A DNA stretch of 38,356 nucleotides, from assembly GCA_017399305.1 (NCBI GenBank), contig JAFQDK010000012.1, positions 1 to 38,356 of the forward strand, given 5' to 3'. Positions 1 to 7,229 of the stretch are shown one piece after another. The translations under genes were made by a program, and so were the position numbers. The notes beneath the pieces are model-generated. The model ran no database searches, was not told the DNA's origin, and worked only from the letters and a program-made list of their open reading frames with translations. The DNA comes from Clostridia bacterium. GTDB lineage: Bacteria > Bacillota > Clostridia > Oscillospirales > CAG-272. Positions within the stretch are counted from its first letter, which is position 1; the number at the start of each line of letters is the position of its first letter.

Positions 1-75
1 GGGGCTCTTATACTCGAACTTCTTCATGAGAGCAGGAGCGACGTCCTTCTTATACATTTCTGCATATCTTGACAT
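1..75 (-). CDS. rplE: 50S ribosomal protein L5, N-terminal part only
   Basis: The ATG at 73-75 opens a frame that runs off the window edge and encodes 25 residues beginning MSRYAEMYKKDVAPALMKKF. This matches the usual L5 N-terminus (short basic helix, then 'PALMKKF'). L5 binds 5S rRNA in the large-subunit central protuberance. A GGAGGTG ribosome binding site lies between it and the stop of rplX, 16 nt upstream, which is the standard spc-operon order (L14-L24-L5). Only the first 25 codons are visible, so the identity rests on this short match plus gene order. Confidence 0.9.
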   Translation of the reverse strand, partial: MSRYAEMYKKDVAPALMKKFEYKSP

Positions 76-91
76 AACTTACTGCACCTCC

Positions 92-409
92 TTAAAGTTC
101 TGCGCCGCACTTAACGCAAACGCGAACCTTCTTGTCGCCGTTTACCTTGTGTGCCACTCTGGTAGCCTTGCCGCACTTCTCACAGAAAAGCTGAACCTTA
201 TCTGCGTAGATAGCGCCTTCTACCTTCATAATACCGCCTGCTTCACCCTGTCTACGGGGCTTAGCATGCTTTGTAACGATGTTAACACCGTCAACAATAA
301 CCTTTTTCTCCTCGGGAGAAACTGTGAGAACTTTACCCTTCTTGCCCTTATCATCGCCGGAAATAACAATAACGGTATCGTCCTTCTTAACATGAAGTTT
401 GTTTGCCAT
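92..409 (-). CDS. rplX: 50S ribosomal protein L24
   Basis: This 105-aa protein is a primary assembly protein of the large subunit. The N-terminal KOW motif is plain (VISGDDKGKKGKVL, about residues 15-28), followed by 'GVNIVTKHAKP', which is diagnostic of L24. The C-terminus carries two CxxC pairs (CEKCGK and CVKCGAEL), the zinc-ribbon form of L24 common in Clostridia. It sits 18 nt downstream of rplN and has a good GGAGG site. Confidence 0.97.
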   Translation of the reverse strand: MANKLHVKKDDTVIVISGDDKGKKGKVLTVSPEEKKVIVDGVNIVTKHAKPRRQGEAGGIMKVEGAIYADKVQLFCEKCGKATRVAHKVNGDKKVRVCVKCGAEL

Positions 410-427
410 TTTACGTTACCTCCTTGA

Positions 428-796
428 TTAAAGTACTTCAGGAGCGAGAGAAAGGATCTTAAGGAAGTCCTTCTCACGAAGCTCTCTTGCTACAGGGCCA
501 AAAATACGAGTGCCCTTAGGTGTGTTATCGTCCTTGATAACTACTGCTGCGTTCTCGTCGAACTTGATGTAGGAACCGTCCGCACGGCGAAGGCCCTTAA
601 CACTTCTAACGACAACCGCTTTAACAACGTCGCCCTTCTTAACAACACCGCCGGGTGCTGCCTTCTTGACGGCGCAAACAACGATATCACCGATGTTCGC
701 ATATCTGCGTCCGGTACCGCCGAGAACTCTGATACACATGAGTTCCTTAGCGCCAGTGTTATCGGCAACTTTCATTAATGTCTGCTGCTGAATCAT
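428..796 (-). CDS. rplN: 50S ribosomal protein L14
   Basis: This 122-aa protein has the normal full length. It begins [20 protein letters not shown] and contains '[18 protein letters not shown]' and the C-terminal '[18 protein letters not shown]', all L14 signatures. L14 contacts 16S rRNA across the subunit interface. A clear AGGAGG lies upstream of the ATG. It is the third gene of the spc-type part of the cluster, 46 nt after rpsQ. Confidence 0.98.
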   Translation of the reverse strand: MIQQQTLMKVADNTGAKELMCIRVLGGTGRRYANIGDIVVCAVKKAAPGGVVKKGDVVKAVVVRSVKGLRRADGSYIKFDENAAVVIKDDNTPKGTRIFGPVARELREKDFLKILSLAPEVL

Positions 797-842
797 TTTA
801 GCGTTTTCCTCCTAATTTCGATAAGTTCTTTGACCTACCTAC

Positions 843-1097
843 TTATTTCGCCTTTTCGATGATTTGAACGAGTCTCCATCTCTTTGTAGCGGAAAGAGGT
901 CTTGTCTCCATTACGGAAACAGTATCACCTACGCCGCACTCGTTCTTCTCGTCATGCACATGAATTTTCTTAGTGTGCTTAACGATCTTGCCGTACTTGG
1001 GATGCTTGATGTTATCCTCGATTGCTACAACGATGGTCTTATCCATCTTGTCGCTGACAACCTTACCAACACGTGTTTTTCTAAGATTTCTTTCCAT
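843..1097 (-). CDS. rpsQ: 30S ribosomal protein S17
   Basis: This OB-fold 16S rRNA-binding protein is 84 aa with the start chosen here. Motifs: [20 protein letters not shown] at the start and '[13 protein letters not shown]' near the end. The frame can be opened at GTG 1106, ATG 1100 or ATG 1097. The GGGGTG Shine-Dalgarno overlaps the GTG and is best spaced for the ATG at 1097, which also gives the family's standard N-terminus (MERN). The gene follows rpmC closely. Confidence 0.95.
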   Translation of the reverse strand: MERNLRKTRVGKVVSDKMDKTIVVAIEDNIKHPKYGKIVKHTKKIHVHDEKNECGVGDTVSVMETRPLSATKRWRLVQIIEKAK

Positions 1098-1109
1098 CAT
1101 TTTCACCCC

Positions 1110-1298
1110 TTACGCATTCTTCTCTTGAAGAACAGTCATTACGCGCGCAATGTCTTTCTTAACATCGGTAATCTTATGAGGATTCTCGAGCTGATTGATT
1201 GCATGCTGGAAACGGAGATTAAAAAGCTCGCTTTTAAGCTCTTTAAGCTTTGCCTGGAGCTGGTCGGCAGTCATGTCTCTAAGTTCTGTAACCTTCAT
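1110..1298 (-). CDS. rpmC: 50S ribosomal protein L29
   Basis: This 62-aa, largely helical protein sits near the polypeptide exit tunnel. It begins MKVTELRDMTADQLQAKLKE and contains 'LFNLRFQHAINQLENPHKI', the L29 signature around the conserved Leu-Phe-Asn-Leu-Arg. It starts 3 nt after the rplP stop, with AGGAGG inside the end of rplP, which implies coupled translation. Confidence 0.97.
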   Translation of the reverse strand: MKVTELRDMTADQLQAKLKELKSELFNLRFQHAINQLENPHKITDVKKDIARVMTVLQEKNA

Positions 1299-1301
1299 GG
1301 C

Positions 1302-1730
1302 TTATTCCTCCCCAACTTCTGTTGTTTCCTTCTTCATGAACTTGCACTTGATGGGGAGCTTGTGAGATGCAAGACGCATAGCTTCTCTTGCAACGTCCTC
1401 AGCAACGCCGTCCATTTCAAAAAGTACTCTGCCCGGCTTAACTACCGCTACCCAGTACTCGGGTGAACCCTTACCGGAACCCATTCGAGTTTCAGCAGGC
1501 TTCTCAGTGATAGGCTTGTCGGGGAAAATCTTGATCCAAACCTGACCGCCACGGCGGATGTAACGTGTCATCGCGATACGGGCTGCCTCAATCTGGTTTG
1601 ATGTGATCCAAGCGGGTTCGGTGGCAACGAGACCGTAAAGACCATTAGAAATGGTATTACCGCGCATAGCCTTACCGGTAAGTCTACCACGGTGAACGCG
1701 GCGGTACTTAACTCTCTTCGGCATTAACAT
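1302..1730 (-). CDS. rplP: 50S ribosomal protein L16
   Basis: This 142-aa protein organises the peptidyl-transferase/A-site region of 23S rRNA. It begins [20 protein letters not shown] and has '[19 protein letters not shown]', the L16 signature including the conserved loop Arg. The start ATG overlaps the rpsC stop in a TAATG junction, so translational coupling to rpsC is likely. The C-terminal ~10 residues ([10 protein letters not shown]) are acidic. Confidence 0.98.
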   Translation of the reverse strand: MLMPKRVKYRRVHRGRLTGKAMRGNTISNGLYGLVATEPAWITSNQIEAARIAMTRYIRRGGQVWIKIFPDKPITEKPAETRMGSGKGSPEYWVAVVKPGRVLFEMDGVAEDVAREAMRLASHKLPIKCKFMKKETTEVGEE

Positions 1731-2476
1731 TAGCGGTTGCCCCCTTCCTTATTGTTGTTTCTTCTGCCGCCCTCGCGGTTGTCACGGGGAGCACGGCGGG
1801 GACGTCTGTCCTCGCGAGTCTGGTTCTGACGGTTTACTTCGTTAAGAACTTCGCCGCGGTAGATCCAAACCTTGATGCCGATCTTACCATAAGTGGTATT
1901 TGCTTCCCAGAAACCGTACTCAATATCTGCACGGAGAGTCTGAAGCGGAATAGTACCCTCATGATAATGCTCAACTCTTGCGATTTCCGCACCGCCAAGA
2001 CGGCCGGAGCAAGTTACCTTAATACCCTTTGCGCCGAGACGCATGGTTCTGCCGATCGCCTGCTTCATAGCACGGCGGAAGGAAGTTCTCTTCTCAAGCT
2101 GAGACGCGATGCTTTCTGCAACGAGCTGAGCGTTGAGATCAGGGCTCTTAACTTCTACTACGTTTACAACAACATTCTCAACTGCACATTCAGCAACCTT
2201 TGCGATGTCCATCTTGAGCTTGTCGATCTCTGCGCCGCCACGACCGATTACGATACCGGGCTTTGCACAGTGGATAAATACCTTGATGCGGTTAGCATCA
2301 CGCTCGATCTCGATCTTAGGAACGCCAGCATCCTGGAGCTTCTTCTTAAGATAATTTCTGAGCTTGTAGTCGGACACGAGAGTATCGCCGAAAACTTCGT
2401 CTTTAGCGAACCATCTTGAGTCCCAGTTCTTAATTACACCAACACGAAGACCGTGGGGATTTACTTTCTGACCCAT
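1730..2476 (-). CDS. rpsC: 30S ribosomal protein S3
   Basis: This 248-aa protein lines the mRNA entry site and has helicase-like roles. It begins [20 protein letters not shown]. The KH domain GxxG is seen in '[15 protein letters not shown]' (about residues 75-90), and the C-terminal S3 domain includes '[20 protein letters not shown]'. After about residue 213 there is a long Arg/Asn/Gly-rich tail (for example [14 protein letters not shown]) beyond the conserved core, probably a disordered rRNA-binding extension. It lies 18 nt after rplV. Confidence 0.98.
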   Translation of the reverse strand: MGQKVNPHGLRVGVIKNWDSRWFAKDEVFGDTLVSDYKLRNYLKKKLQDAGVPKIEIERDANRIKVFIHCAKPGIVIGRGGAEIDKLKMDIAKVAECAVENVVVNVVEVKSPDLNAQLVAESIASQLEKRTSFRRAMKQAIGRTMRLGAKGIKVTCSGRLGGAEIARVEHYHEGTIPLQTLRADIEYGFWEANTTYGKIGIKVWIYRGEVLNEVNRQNQTREDRRPRRAPRDNREGGRRNNNKEGGNR

Positions 2477-2494
2477 CTGTTTAACCTCCTTCTA

Positions 2495-2830
2495 TTAGTT
2501 TTTCTCGCTTACAGCGATTGTTACATGGCTGGTTCTCTTATTGATTCTGAACGCTCTGCCCTGTGCTCTCGGTCTGATTCTCTTAAGAGTGGGACCGGGA
2601 CATACAAAGCACTCGGAAACAAAGAGTTTAGTTACGTCCATGTTGAAATTATTTTCTGCATTTGCGACTGCACTTCTCAACAGTTTGGTGAGATACTCGG
2701 ATGCGCTCTTGGGGGTATTCTTAAGAATAGCCATTGCAGTTGCTACATCCTTGCCTCTGATGAGGTCAAGCACGATCTTCACCTTTCTGGGAGAAATTCT
2801 CGCATATTTAAGATGCGCTTTTGCTACCAT
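2495..2830 (-). CDS. rplV: 50S ribosomal protein L22
   Basis: This 111-aa protein has a beta-hairpin that lines the exit tunnel. It starts [20 protein letters not shown]; 'RISPRKV' is the L22 signature. The loop region '[20 protein letters not shown]' corresponds to the tunnel hairpin where macrolide-resistance changes occur in other bacteria; nothing abnormal is evident here. A GGGAGGC site precedes the ATG. Confidence 0.98.
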   Translation of the reverse strand: MVAKAHLKYARISPRKVKIVLDLIRGKDVATAMAILKNTPKSASEYLTKLLRSAVANAENNFNMDVTKLFVSECFVCPGPTLKRIRPRAQGRAFRINKRTSHVTIAVSEKN

Positions 2831-2875
2831 TTAAGGTTTTGCCTCCCTTCGCATTACGCGACGTAATTTTTTCGA

Positions 2876-3157
2876 TTATTTACCGTTATTTGAGGTTTTA
2901 GAACCTGCGTGACCTTTGAATGTTCTGGTGGGTGCGAATTCGCCAAGCTTGCGACCTACCATATCCTCGGTAACATATACCGGAATATGCTTTCTGCCGT
3001 CATGAACAGCAATTGTGTGGCCGACGAACTCGGGGAAAATTGTAGATGCACGCGACCAGGTTTTAAGAACTTTCTTGTCGCCCGACTCGTTCATTGCAAC
3101 GATTCTGTTAAAGAGCTTCTCTTCAACGTAGGGCGCCTTTTTAAGACTTCTGCTCAT
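2876..3157 (-). CDS. rpsS: 30S ribosomal protein S19
   Basis: This 93-aa protein sits in the head of the 30S subunit. It begins [20 protein letters not shown] and contains '[20 protein letters not shown]' and '[17 protein letters not shown]', the classical S19 motifs. It is 19 nt downstream of rplB, in the conserved L2-S19-L22 order. Confidence 0.98.
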   Translation of the reverse strand: MSRSLKKAPYVEEKLFNRIVAMNESGDKKVLKTWSRASTIFPEFVGHTIAVHDGRKHIPVYVTEDMVGRKLGEFAPTRTFKGHAGSKTSNNGK

Positions 3158-3176
3158 TTAATGTGCCTCCCTTTCC

Positions 3177-4007
3177 TTACTTGCTGTTTCTGCGCTTAAC
3201 GATTAACTTGTTGGTTCTAGCCTTCTTGCTTCTGGTCTTAAGACCGAGAGCAGGCTTACCCCAAGGAGTTACAGGACCGCTTCTACCGATAGGTGCGCGA
3301 CCTTCACCACCACCGTGAGGGTGATCGCAGGGGTTCATGACCGAACCGCGAACTGTAGGACGGATACCCTTATGACGGGTCTTACCAGCCTTACCTACCT
3401 TAACGGTATCGTGCTCGATGTTACCAACCTGACCGATTGTAGCCTTACAGTCAAGACGAATGATACGAACTTCGCCGGAAGGAAGTCTAACCTGTGCTAC
3501 GCCATCTTCCTTAGCCATAAGCTGTGCTGCGCATCCTGCGCTACGAACGAGCTGGCCGCCCTTGCCGGGATAAAGTTCAATGTTGTAAATGAAAGTACCA
3601 ACAGGAATATTAGCCACAGGAAGTGTGTTACCGGGCTTGATATCCGCGTCGGGAGCAGAGTAAACCACATCACCATCAGTAAGACCAACAGGAGCGATTA
3701 CATAGCTCTTAGTACCGTCCGCATACTCAAGGAGTGCGATGTAAGCAGTGCGGTTAGGGTCGTACTCAACGCCGATAACCTTTGCAGCACCTTCAGTATT
3801 ACGCTTGAAGTCGATAATACGGTACTTCTGCTTGTTTCCGCCACCCTTATGACGAACAGTGATTCTGCCGTAGCTGTTACGGCCGGAGTGCTTCTTCTTA
3901 ATAACGACGAGGCTCTTCTCAGGGGTGAACTTGGTAATTTCCTCAAAGGAGGGTACTGTCATACCTCTGCGGCCGTTTGTCGTCGGCTTATACTTAATAG
4001 TAGGCAT
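3177..4007 (-). CDS. rplB: 50S ribosomal protein L2
   Basis: This 276-aa protein is essential for subunit association and peptidyl-transferase structure. It begins [20 protein letters not shown]. The near-universal motif '[19 protein letters not shown]' is present at about residues 225-243, including the functionally important His. The C-terminus ([10 protein letters not shown]) is normal. A strong GGAGG lies just after rplW. Confidence 0.99.
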   Translation of the reverse strand: MPTIKYKPTTNGRRGMTVPSFEEITKFTPEKSLVVIKKKHSGRNSYGRITVRHKGGGNKQKYRIIDFKRNTEGAAKVIGVEYDPNRTAYIALLEYADGTKSYVIAPVGLTDGDVVYSAPDADIKPGNTLPVANIPVGTFIYNIELYPGKGGQLVRSAGCAAQLMAKEDGVAQVRLPSGEVRIIRLDCKATIGQVGNIEHDTVKVGKAGKTRHKGIRPTVRGSVMNPCDHPHGGGEGRAPIGRSGPVTPWGKPALGLKTRSKKARTNKLIVKRRNSK

Positions 4008-4026
4008 TCTTCTTTATCCTCCTATC

Positions 4027-4320
4027 TTAGTTCATGCTGTCGAAGAACGCGATAGTCTTCGACGAAGGCTTCAGAGAAATGATAGCCTTTTTCCACTCGC
4101 CCGTGTAACCAAAGTGAACACCAAGTCTCTTGGGCTTCTTCTTCATGCTGATTGTATTGACACTTGCAACCTCAACATCAAACATCTCCTCAACCGCTGC
4201 TGCGATCTCAGGCTTGGTTGCGTTAGCAGCTACTTCAAATACGTAGCGCTTGTCAGCGAGCATGTCCATGCTCTTCTCAGTGATGATAGGCTTAATGATA
4301 ATGTCCTGTGAAAGTTTCAT
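4027..4320 (-). CDS. rplW: 50S ribosomal protein L23
   Basis: This 97-aa protein lies at the tunnel exit and docks trigger factor and SRP. Motifs: 'DIIIKPIITEKSMDMLADKR' at the start and 'FDVEVASVNTISMKKKPKRL' in the middle, typical of bacterial L23. The ATG overlaps the rplD stop in a TAATG junction, so translation is probably coupled to L4. Confidence 0.97.
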   Translation of the reverse strand: MKLSQDIIIKPIITEKSMDMLADKRYVFEVAANATKPEIAAAVEEMFDVEVASVNTISMKKKPKRLGVHFGYTGEWKKAIISLKPSSKTIAFFDSMN

Positions 4321-4943
4321 TATGCATATACCTCCTCAATCTTCTTTACAGCAGCTGCATCAACTACGAGAGTATCGCAGTTAAGAATGTCATAAACATT
4401 GATGGTGTTGTAAACAGCAGTGTTTACACCTTCAATGTTGCCGCAGCTCTTAACAACCATCTTGTCAACCTCAGGAAGAACAACGAGTGTCTTCTTGTCA
4501 GCGCCGATAGCACTGAGCATTGCAGTCATGGTCTTAGTCTTGAACTCAGTTGCCTTGATCTCATCAACAACGATGAGCTTGCCCTCAGCAACCTTTGCAG
4601 AAAGTGCACCGAAGAGTGCAACTCTCTTGGTCTTCTTATTGAGAGTGATGCGATAGCAACGAGGCTTAGGACCAAGTGCTACACCACCGTGTGTCCACTG
4701 AGGAGCGCGAGTCGAGCCCTGACGTGCACGGCCTGTACCCTTCTGCTTCCAGGGCTTCTTACCGCCACCGCTTACTTCGGTGCGGGTGAGAGTGGACTGT
4801 GTACCCTGTCTCTGATTTGCAAGGTAAGCTCTTACAGCGGAGTGGAGGACTGCACCTTTAACATCGGCACCGAACACTTTATCGCTGAGAGTGAGCGTGC
4901 TCACTTCCTTACCTGCCATATTTACAACTTTAATTTCTGGCAT
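4320..4943 (-). CDS. rplD: 50S ribosomal protein L4
   Basis: This 207-aa protein has a loop in the exit tunnel. The loop motif 'GGGKKPWKQKGTGRARQGST' is obvious at about residues 60-80. In gamma-proteobacteria L4 also represses the S10 operon; whether that applies here is unknown, but the long structured leader before rpsJ makes autoregulation plausible. AGGAGG precedes the ATG, and the stop overlaps the rplW start. Confidence 0.98.
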   Translation of the reverse strand: MPEIKVVNMAGKEVSTLTLSDKVFGADVKGAVLHSAVRAYLANQRQGTQSTLTRTEVSGGGKKPWKQKGTGRARQGSTRAPQWTHGGVALGPKPRCYRITLNKKTKRVALFGALSAKVAEGKLIVVDEIKATEFKTKTMTAMLSAIGADKKTLVVLPEVDKMVVKSCGNIEGVNTAVYNTINVYDILNCDTLVVDAAAVKKIEEVYA

Positions 4944-4961
4944 TGTGTTTTCCTCCTTCCG

Positions 4962-5591
4962 TTATGCTTTAACCGAGTCGCGAATGAACACGATACCGCC
5001 CTTAGCACCGGGAACGGCGCCCTTAACAGCGATGATGTTCTTTTCTGCGTCTATTTTAACAACAGCAAGGTTAAGAACAGTTACCTGCTCGTTACCGTAC
5101 TGTCCTGCCATCTTCTTGTTCTTGAAGATTCTCGCAGGGTCGATAACACCCATAGAACCGGGCTGACGGTGAATAGGACCAGTACCGTGAGTCATACGGA
5201 GAATGTGGTTGCCCCATCTCTTAACTGTACCTGTGTAACCGTGGCCTTTTGTTATACCGGTAATGTCGACCTTCTCGCCTGCGGCGAAGGTATCGGCTGA
5301 TACAACGTCACCAACGTTCATCTCGGCAGCATTGTCAAGTCTGAATTCCTTGAGGTGCTTCTTAGCATCTACGCCGGCCTTTTTAAAGTGACCGATCTCT
5401 GCCTTGGTCATGTGCTTTTCCTTAACATCGCCAAAAGCGAGCTGCACTGCATCATAACCGTCTGTTTCAACTGTCTTCTTCTGAGCCACTGTGCAGGGGC
5501 CAGCTTCAATCACAGTTACCGGAACGACACTGCCATCTTCAAGGAAGATCTGTGTCATACCGAGCTTCTTACCAATGATTCCCTTTTTCAT
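4962..5591 (-). CDS. rplC: 50S ribosomal protein L3
   Basis: This 209-aa protein nucleates large-subunit assembly. It begins [20 protein letters not shown]. The central '[15 protein letters not shown]' followed by '[15 protein letters not shown]' is the L3 signature, including the Gln that is methylated in other bacteria. A TGGAGGAAAG site lies upstream. An 89-nt gap separates it from rpsJ, the largest gap inside the operon; no terminator is seen in it. Confidence 0.98.
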   Translation of the reverse strand: MKKGIIGKKLGMTQIFLEDGSVVPVTVIEAGPCTVAQKKTVETDGYDAVQLAFGDVKEKHMTKAEIGHFKKAGVDAKKHLKEFRLDNAAEMNVGDVVSADTFAAGEKVDITGITKGHGYTGTVKRWGNHILRMTHGTGPIHRQPGSMGVIDPARIFKNKKMAGQYGNEQVTVLNLAVVKIDAEKNIIAVKGAVPGAKGGIVFIRDSVKA

Positions 5592-5680
5592 TGTTTTCTT
5601 TCCTCCATAAGTTATTGGTTGGTATGTTTGTATTTCGGTTTCCCGTTCACACCAACTTGACCGATGGTCTTAGGGTCTTT

Positions 5681-5989
5681 TTAGATGATCTCAATCTCAA
5701 CGCCTGCAGGAAGTTCAGTTGCAGCGATTGCTTCAACAACTGCCTTAGAGGGCTTAATGATATCAATCAGTCTCTTGTGCGTGCGCATTTCGAACTGCTC
5801 ACGGCTATCCTTGTACTTGTGAACCGCACGGAGAATGGTTACGATTTCCTTCTCAGTGGGCAGCGGTACAGGACCAGAAACGGTAACACCGCTTCTCTTT
5901 GCAACTTCCACGATCTTTTCAGCCGCCGTGTCGATAAGAGTGTGGTCGTAGCTCTTCAGTCTGATACGAATCTTTTCGTTAACTGCCAT
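5681..5989 (-). CDS. rpsJ: 30S ribosomal protein S10
   Basis: This 102-aa protein also serves in transcription antitermination (NusB partner, NusE). It begins [20 protein letters not shown] and contains '[20 protein letters not shown]' and '[14 protein letters not shown]', all canonical. It is the first gene of the operon, with a consensus AGAAGGAGG site. The next upstream feature is the long leader and promoter rather than tufA/fusA, whose immediate adjacency is lost here. Confidence 0.98.
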   Translation of the reverse strand: MAVNEKIRIRLKSYDHTLIDTAAEKIVEVAKRSGVTVSGPVPLPTEKEIVTILRAVHKYKDSREQFEMRTHKRLIDIIKPSKAVVEAIAATELPAGVEIEII

Positions 5990-6247
5990 TTTGTTTGCCT
6001 CCTTCTAAATTAATTAGTGGGGCGACACGTTCAACACAGTGCCGTGCGTTTCAAGCGTTCCCTTTATGAACCCGGCATTTACCTATACCCAAACGGCGCT
6101 TGGGGAACAGCAAATACCGGCACGGAACGCTTCATTAAGCACCGCACGGTGCAAAGCGTAATCTTGTTTTCGCCCGGTTATCGGACATACTCCACGGAAA
6201 TTACCCGTAATTCCTACGGCAACCTCCCGCTTCATCGCATATCAAGC
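5990..6247 (-). promoter_or_regulatory. Structured 5' leader of the S10 ribosomal operon
   Basis: From the predicted start site (~6247) to rpsJ there are about 258 nt with no ORF and strong inverted repeats. A perfect 9-bp helix joins 6053-6061 and 6124-6132. It encloses an 11-bp helix with G-U pairs (6072-6082 with 6110-6120) and an apical 5-bp stem (6088-6092 with 6100-6104). Separate hairpins are at 6139-6152 and 6205-6219. Positions 6039-6044 could pair with 6118-6123, competing with the inner helix. Known S10-operon leaders are bound by a product of the operon; that role here is inference. No U-tract terminator is seen in it. Confidence 0.6.
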
Positions 6248-6253
6248 CCTATC

Positions 6254-6282
6254 ATTATACAGTAAAATCAGTCGAATTGCAA
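6254..6282 (-). promoter_or_regulatory. SigA-type promoter of the S10 operon
   Basis: On the minus strand TTGCAA (6277-6282) is followed after exactly 17 nt by TATAAT (6254-6259). The predicted transcription start is about 6247. The spacing and -10 box are consensus, as expected for a highly expressed ribosomal operon. Confidence 0.8.
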
Positions 6283-6322
6283 GTTTTTTTATTGAGAAAA
6301 TTATAAGAACTTTTTGATACGT

Positions 6323-6343
6323 TTTTGTGCATAATGCACAAAA
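6323..6343. promoter_or_regulatory. 21-bp perfect palindrome, possible operator
   Basis: Ten bases (TTTTGTGCAT, 6323-6332) are mirrored exactly by ATGCACAAAA (6334-6343) around a single central A. It sits about 40 bp upstream of the S10 -35 box and about 45 bp upstream of the -10 box driving the divergent polA unit. A perfect repeat of this kind in a short divergent intergenic region is typical of a dimeric repressor site. The regulator cannot be named from the sequence. Confidence 0.45.
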
Positions 6344-6364
6344 GAAATTTAACTGCACTTTATA

Positions 6365-6393
6365 TAGAAAAATTCTCTAAGATGTGGTATAAT
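6365..6393 (+). promoter_or_regulatory. Extended -10 promoter of the membrane protein-polA unit
   Basis: TGGTATAAT (TATAAT at 6388-6393) is an extended -10 element with a consensus hexamer. The -35 region at the right spacing is poor, which is common for TGn promoters. It would give a short leader before the ATG at 6425. Confidence 0.5.
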
Positions 6394-6424
6394 TAGTTTT
6401 AGTTCAATGAAAGAAGGTTTTCAC

Positions 6425-7228
6425 ATGACTAAAAGGACTTCTCTTTTCGCACGTATTGCACTTGCGATCACTTTGGTATTCACAGCAGCAGCTACTGCAC
6501 TGCGAGCATACCTCATGCAAAACGCATATGATTTTACAAACGGCTTTTATACCGACGATAAACTGCATTCAATACTCAGATATTCACTTATCGTTTTTGC
6601 AGTTCTGGCTTTCACAATGGCGTATATATATATAAAGGAAAGAAAAAGTTCGAACGGCTTACCAGAAACTAAGGTCGTCACCTATGTTTCGTTTATCCCG
6701 ATGTGCGCTTTTGCCGGCTTTCTTATATATACTTTCGCAAAGATGTTAGGGTACAACCGTCCCGGGGCAGCAACACTTGTAATGTGCCTTTTCTCAATCG
6801 TAGCGTTTTTCTACTTTTTAACATTTACAAAAAAGGGCAACCTTGGCGACAGCCGAGCAGTGCTTTGTAGCGGCAGTGCTCTTGTACTCCTCGCGCTTGT
6901 TTTCGGATTATACTTCAATACATCTATTTCATACGTTAATCATTCTGTTATTCTCTGCTATGCGACATGCATTTTCCTGATGCTTTCGATTGTTGCAGAG
7001 GCAAACGGACTTCTGGGACGCCCTCATATCCGCCGTTATCTCGCATGCGTTCCAACCGCAATTGTGCTTTCATTCACAACTTCAATCCCGAACATTATAT
7101 ATTCAATAACCCAAGGCGGGGCACCTATTACTGATTTCTACTATGACATTATCATACTTGCTCTCGGTGTTTTCCAGCTTGCACGTCTTATCGCGGTTTG
7201 CATGACAAAACCTGCTGAAGAGGTATAA
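6425..7228 (+). CDS. Polytopic membrane protein of unknown function, upstream of polA
   Basis: The protein is 267 aa, almost entirely hydrophobic, with about eight predicted membrane helices: roughly residues 5-27, 45-65, 80-102, 112-130, 145-165, 172-196, 205-230 and 238-258. No domain or catalytic motif is recognised. A start at ATG 6407 is possible, but AAGAAGG at 6411-6417 is correctly placed (7 nt) for the ATG at 6425, which gives MTKRTSLFARIAL. The stop codon is 1 nt before the polA start, so the two are probably co-transcribed and coupled. The function is unknown. Confidence 0.8.
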   Translation: MTKRTSLFARIALAITLVFTAAATALRAYLMQNAYDFTNGFYTDDKLHSILRYSLIVFAVLAFTMAYIYIKERKSSNGLPETKVVTYVSFIPMCAFAGFLIYTFAKMLGYNRPGAATLVMCLFSIVAFFYFLTFTKKGNLGDSRAVLCSGSALVLLALVFGLYFNTSISYVNHSVILCYATCIFLMLSIVAEANGLLGRPHIRRYLACVPTAIVLSFTTSIPNIIYSITQGGAPITDFYYDIIILALGVFQLARLIAVCMTKPAEEV

Positions 7229-7229
7229 C

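Noticed and set aside
26-427. Plus-strand open frame opposite rplX/rplE
   Set aside because: It is a mirror of ribosomal genes on the other strand, with no binding site and no recognisable protein.
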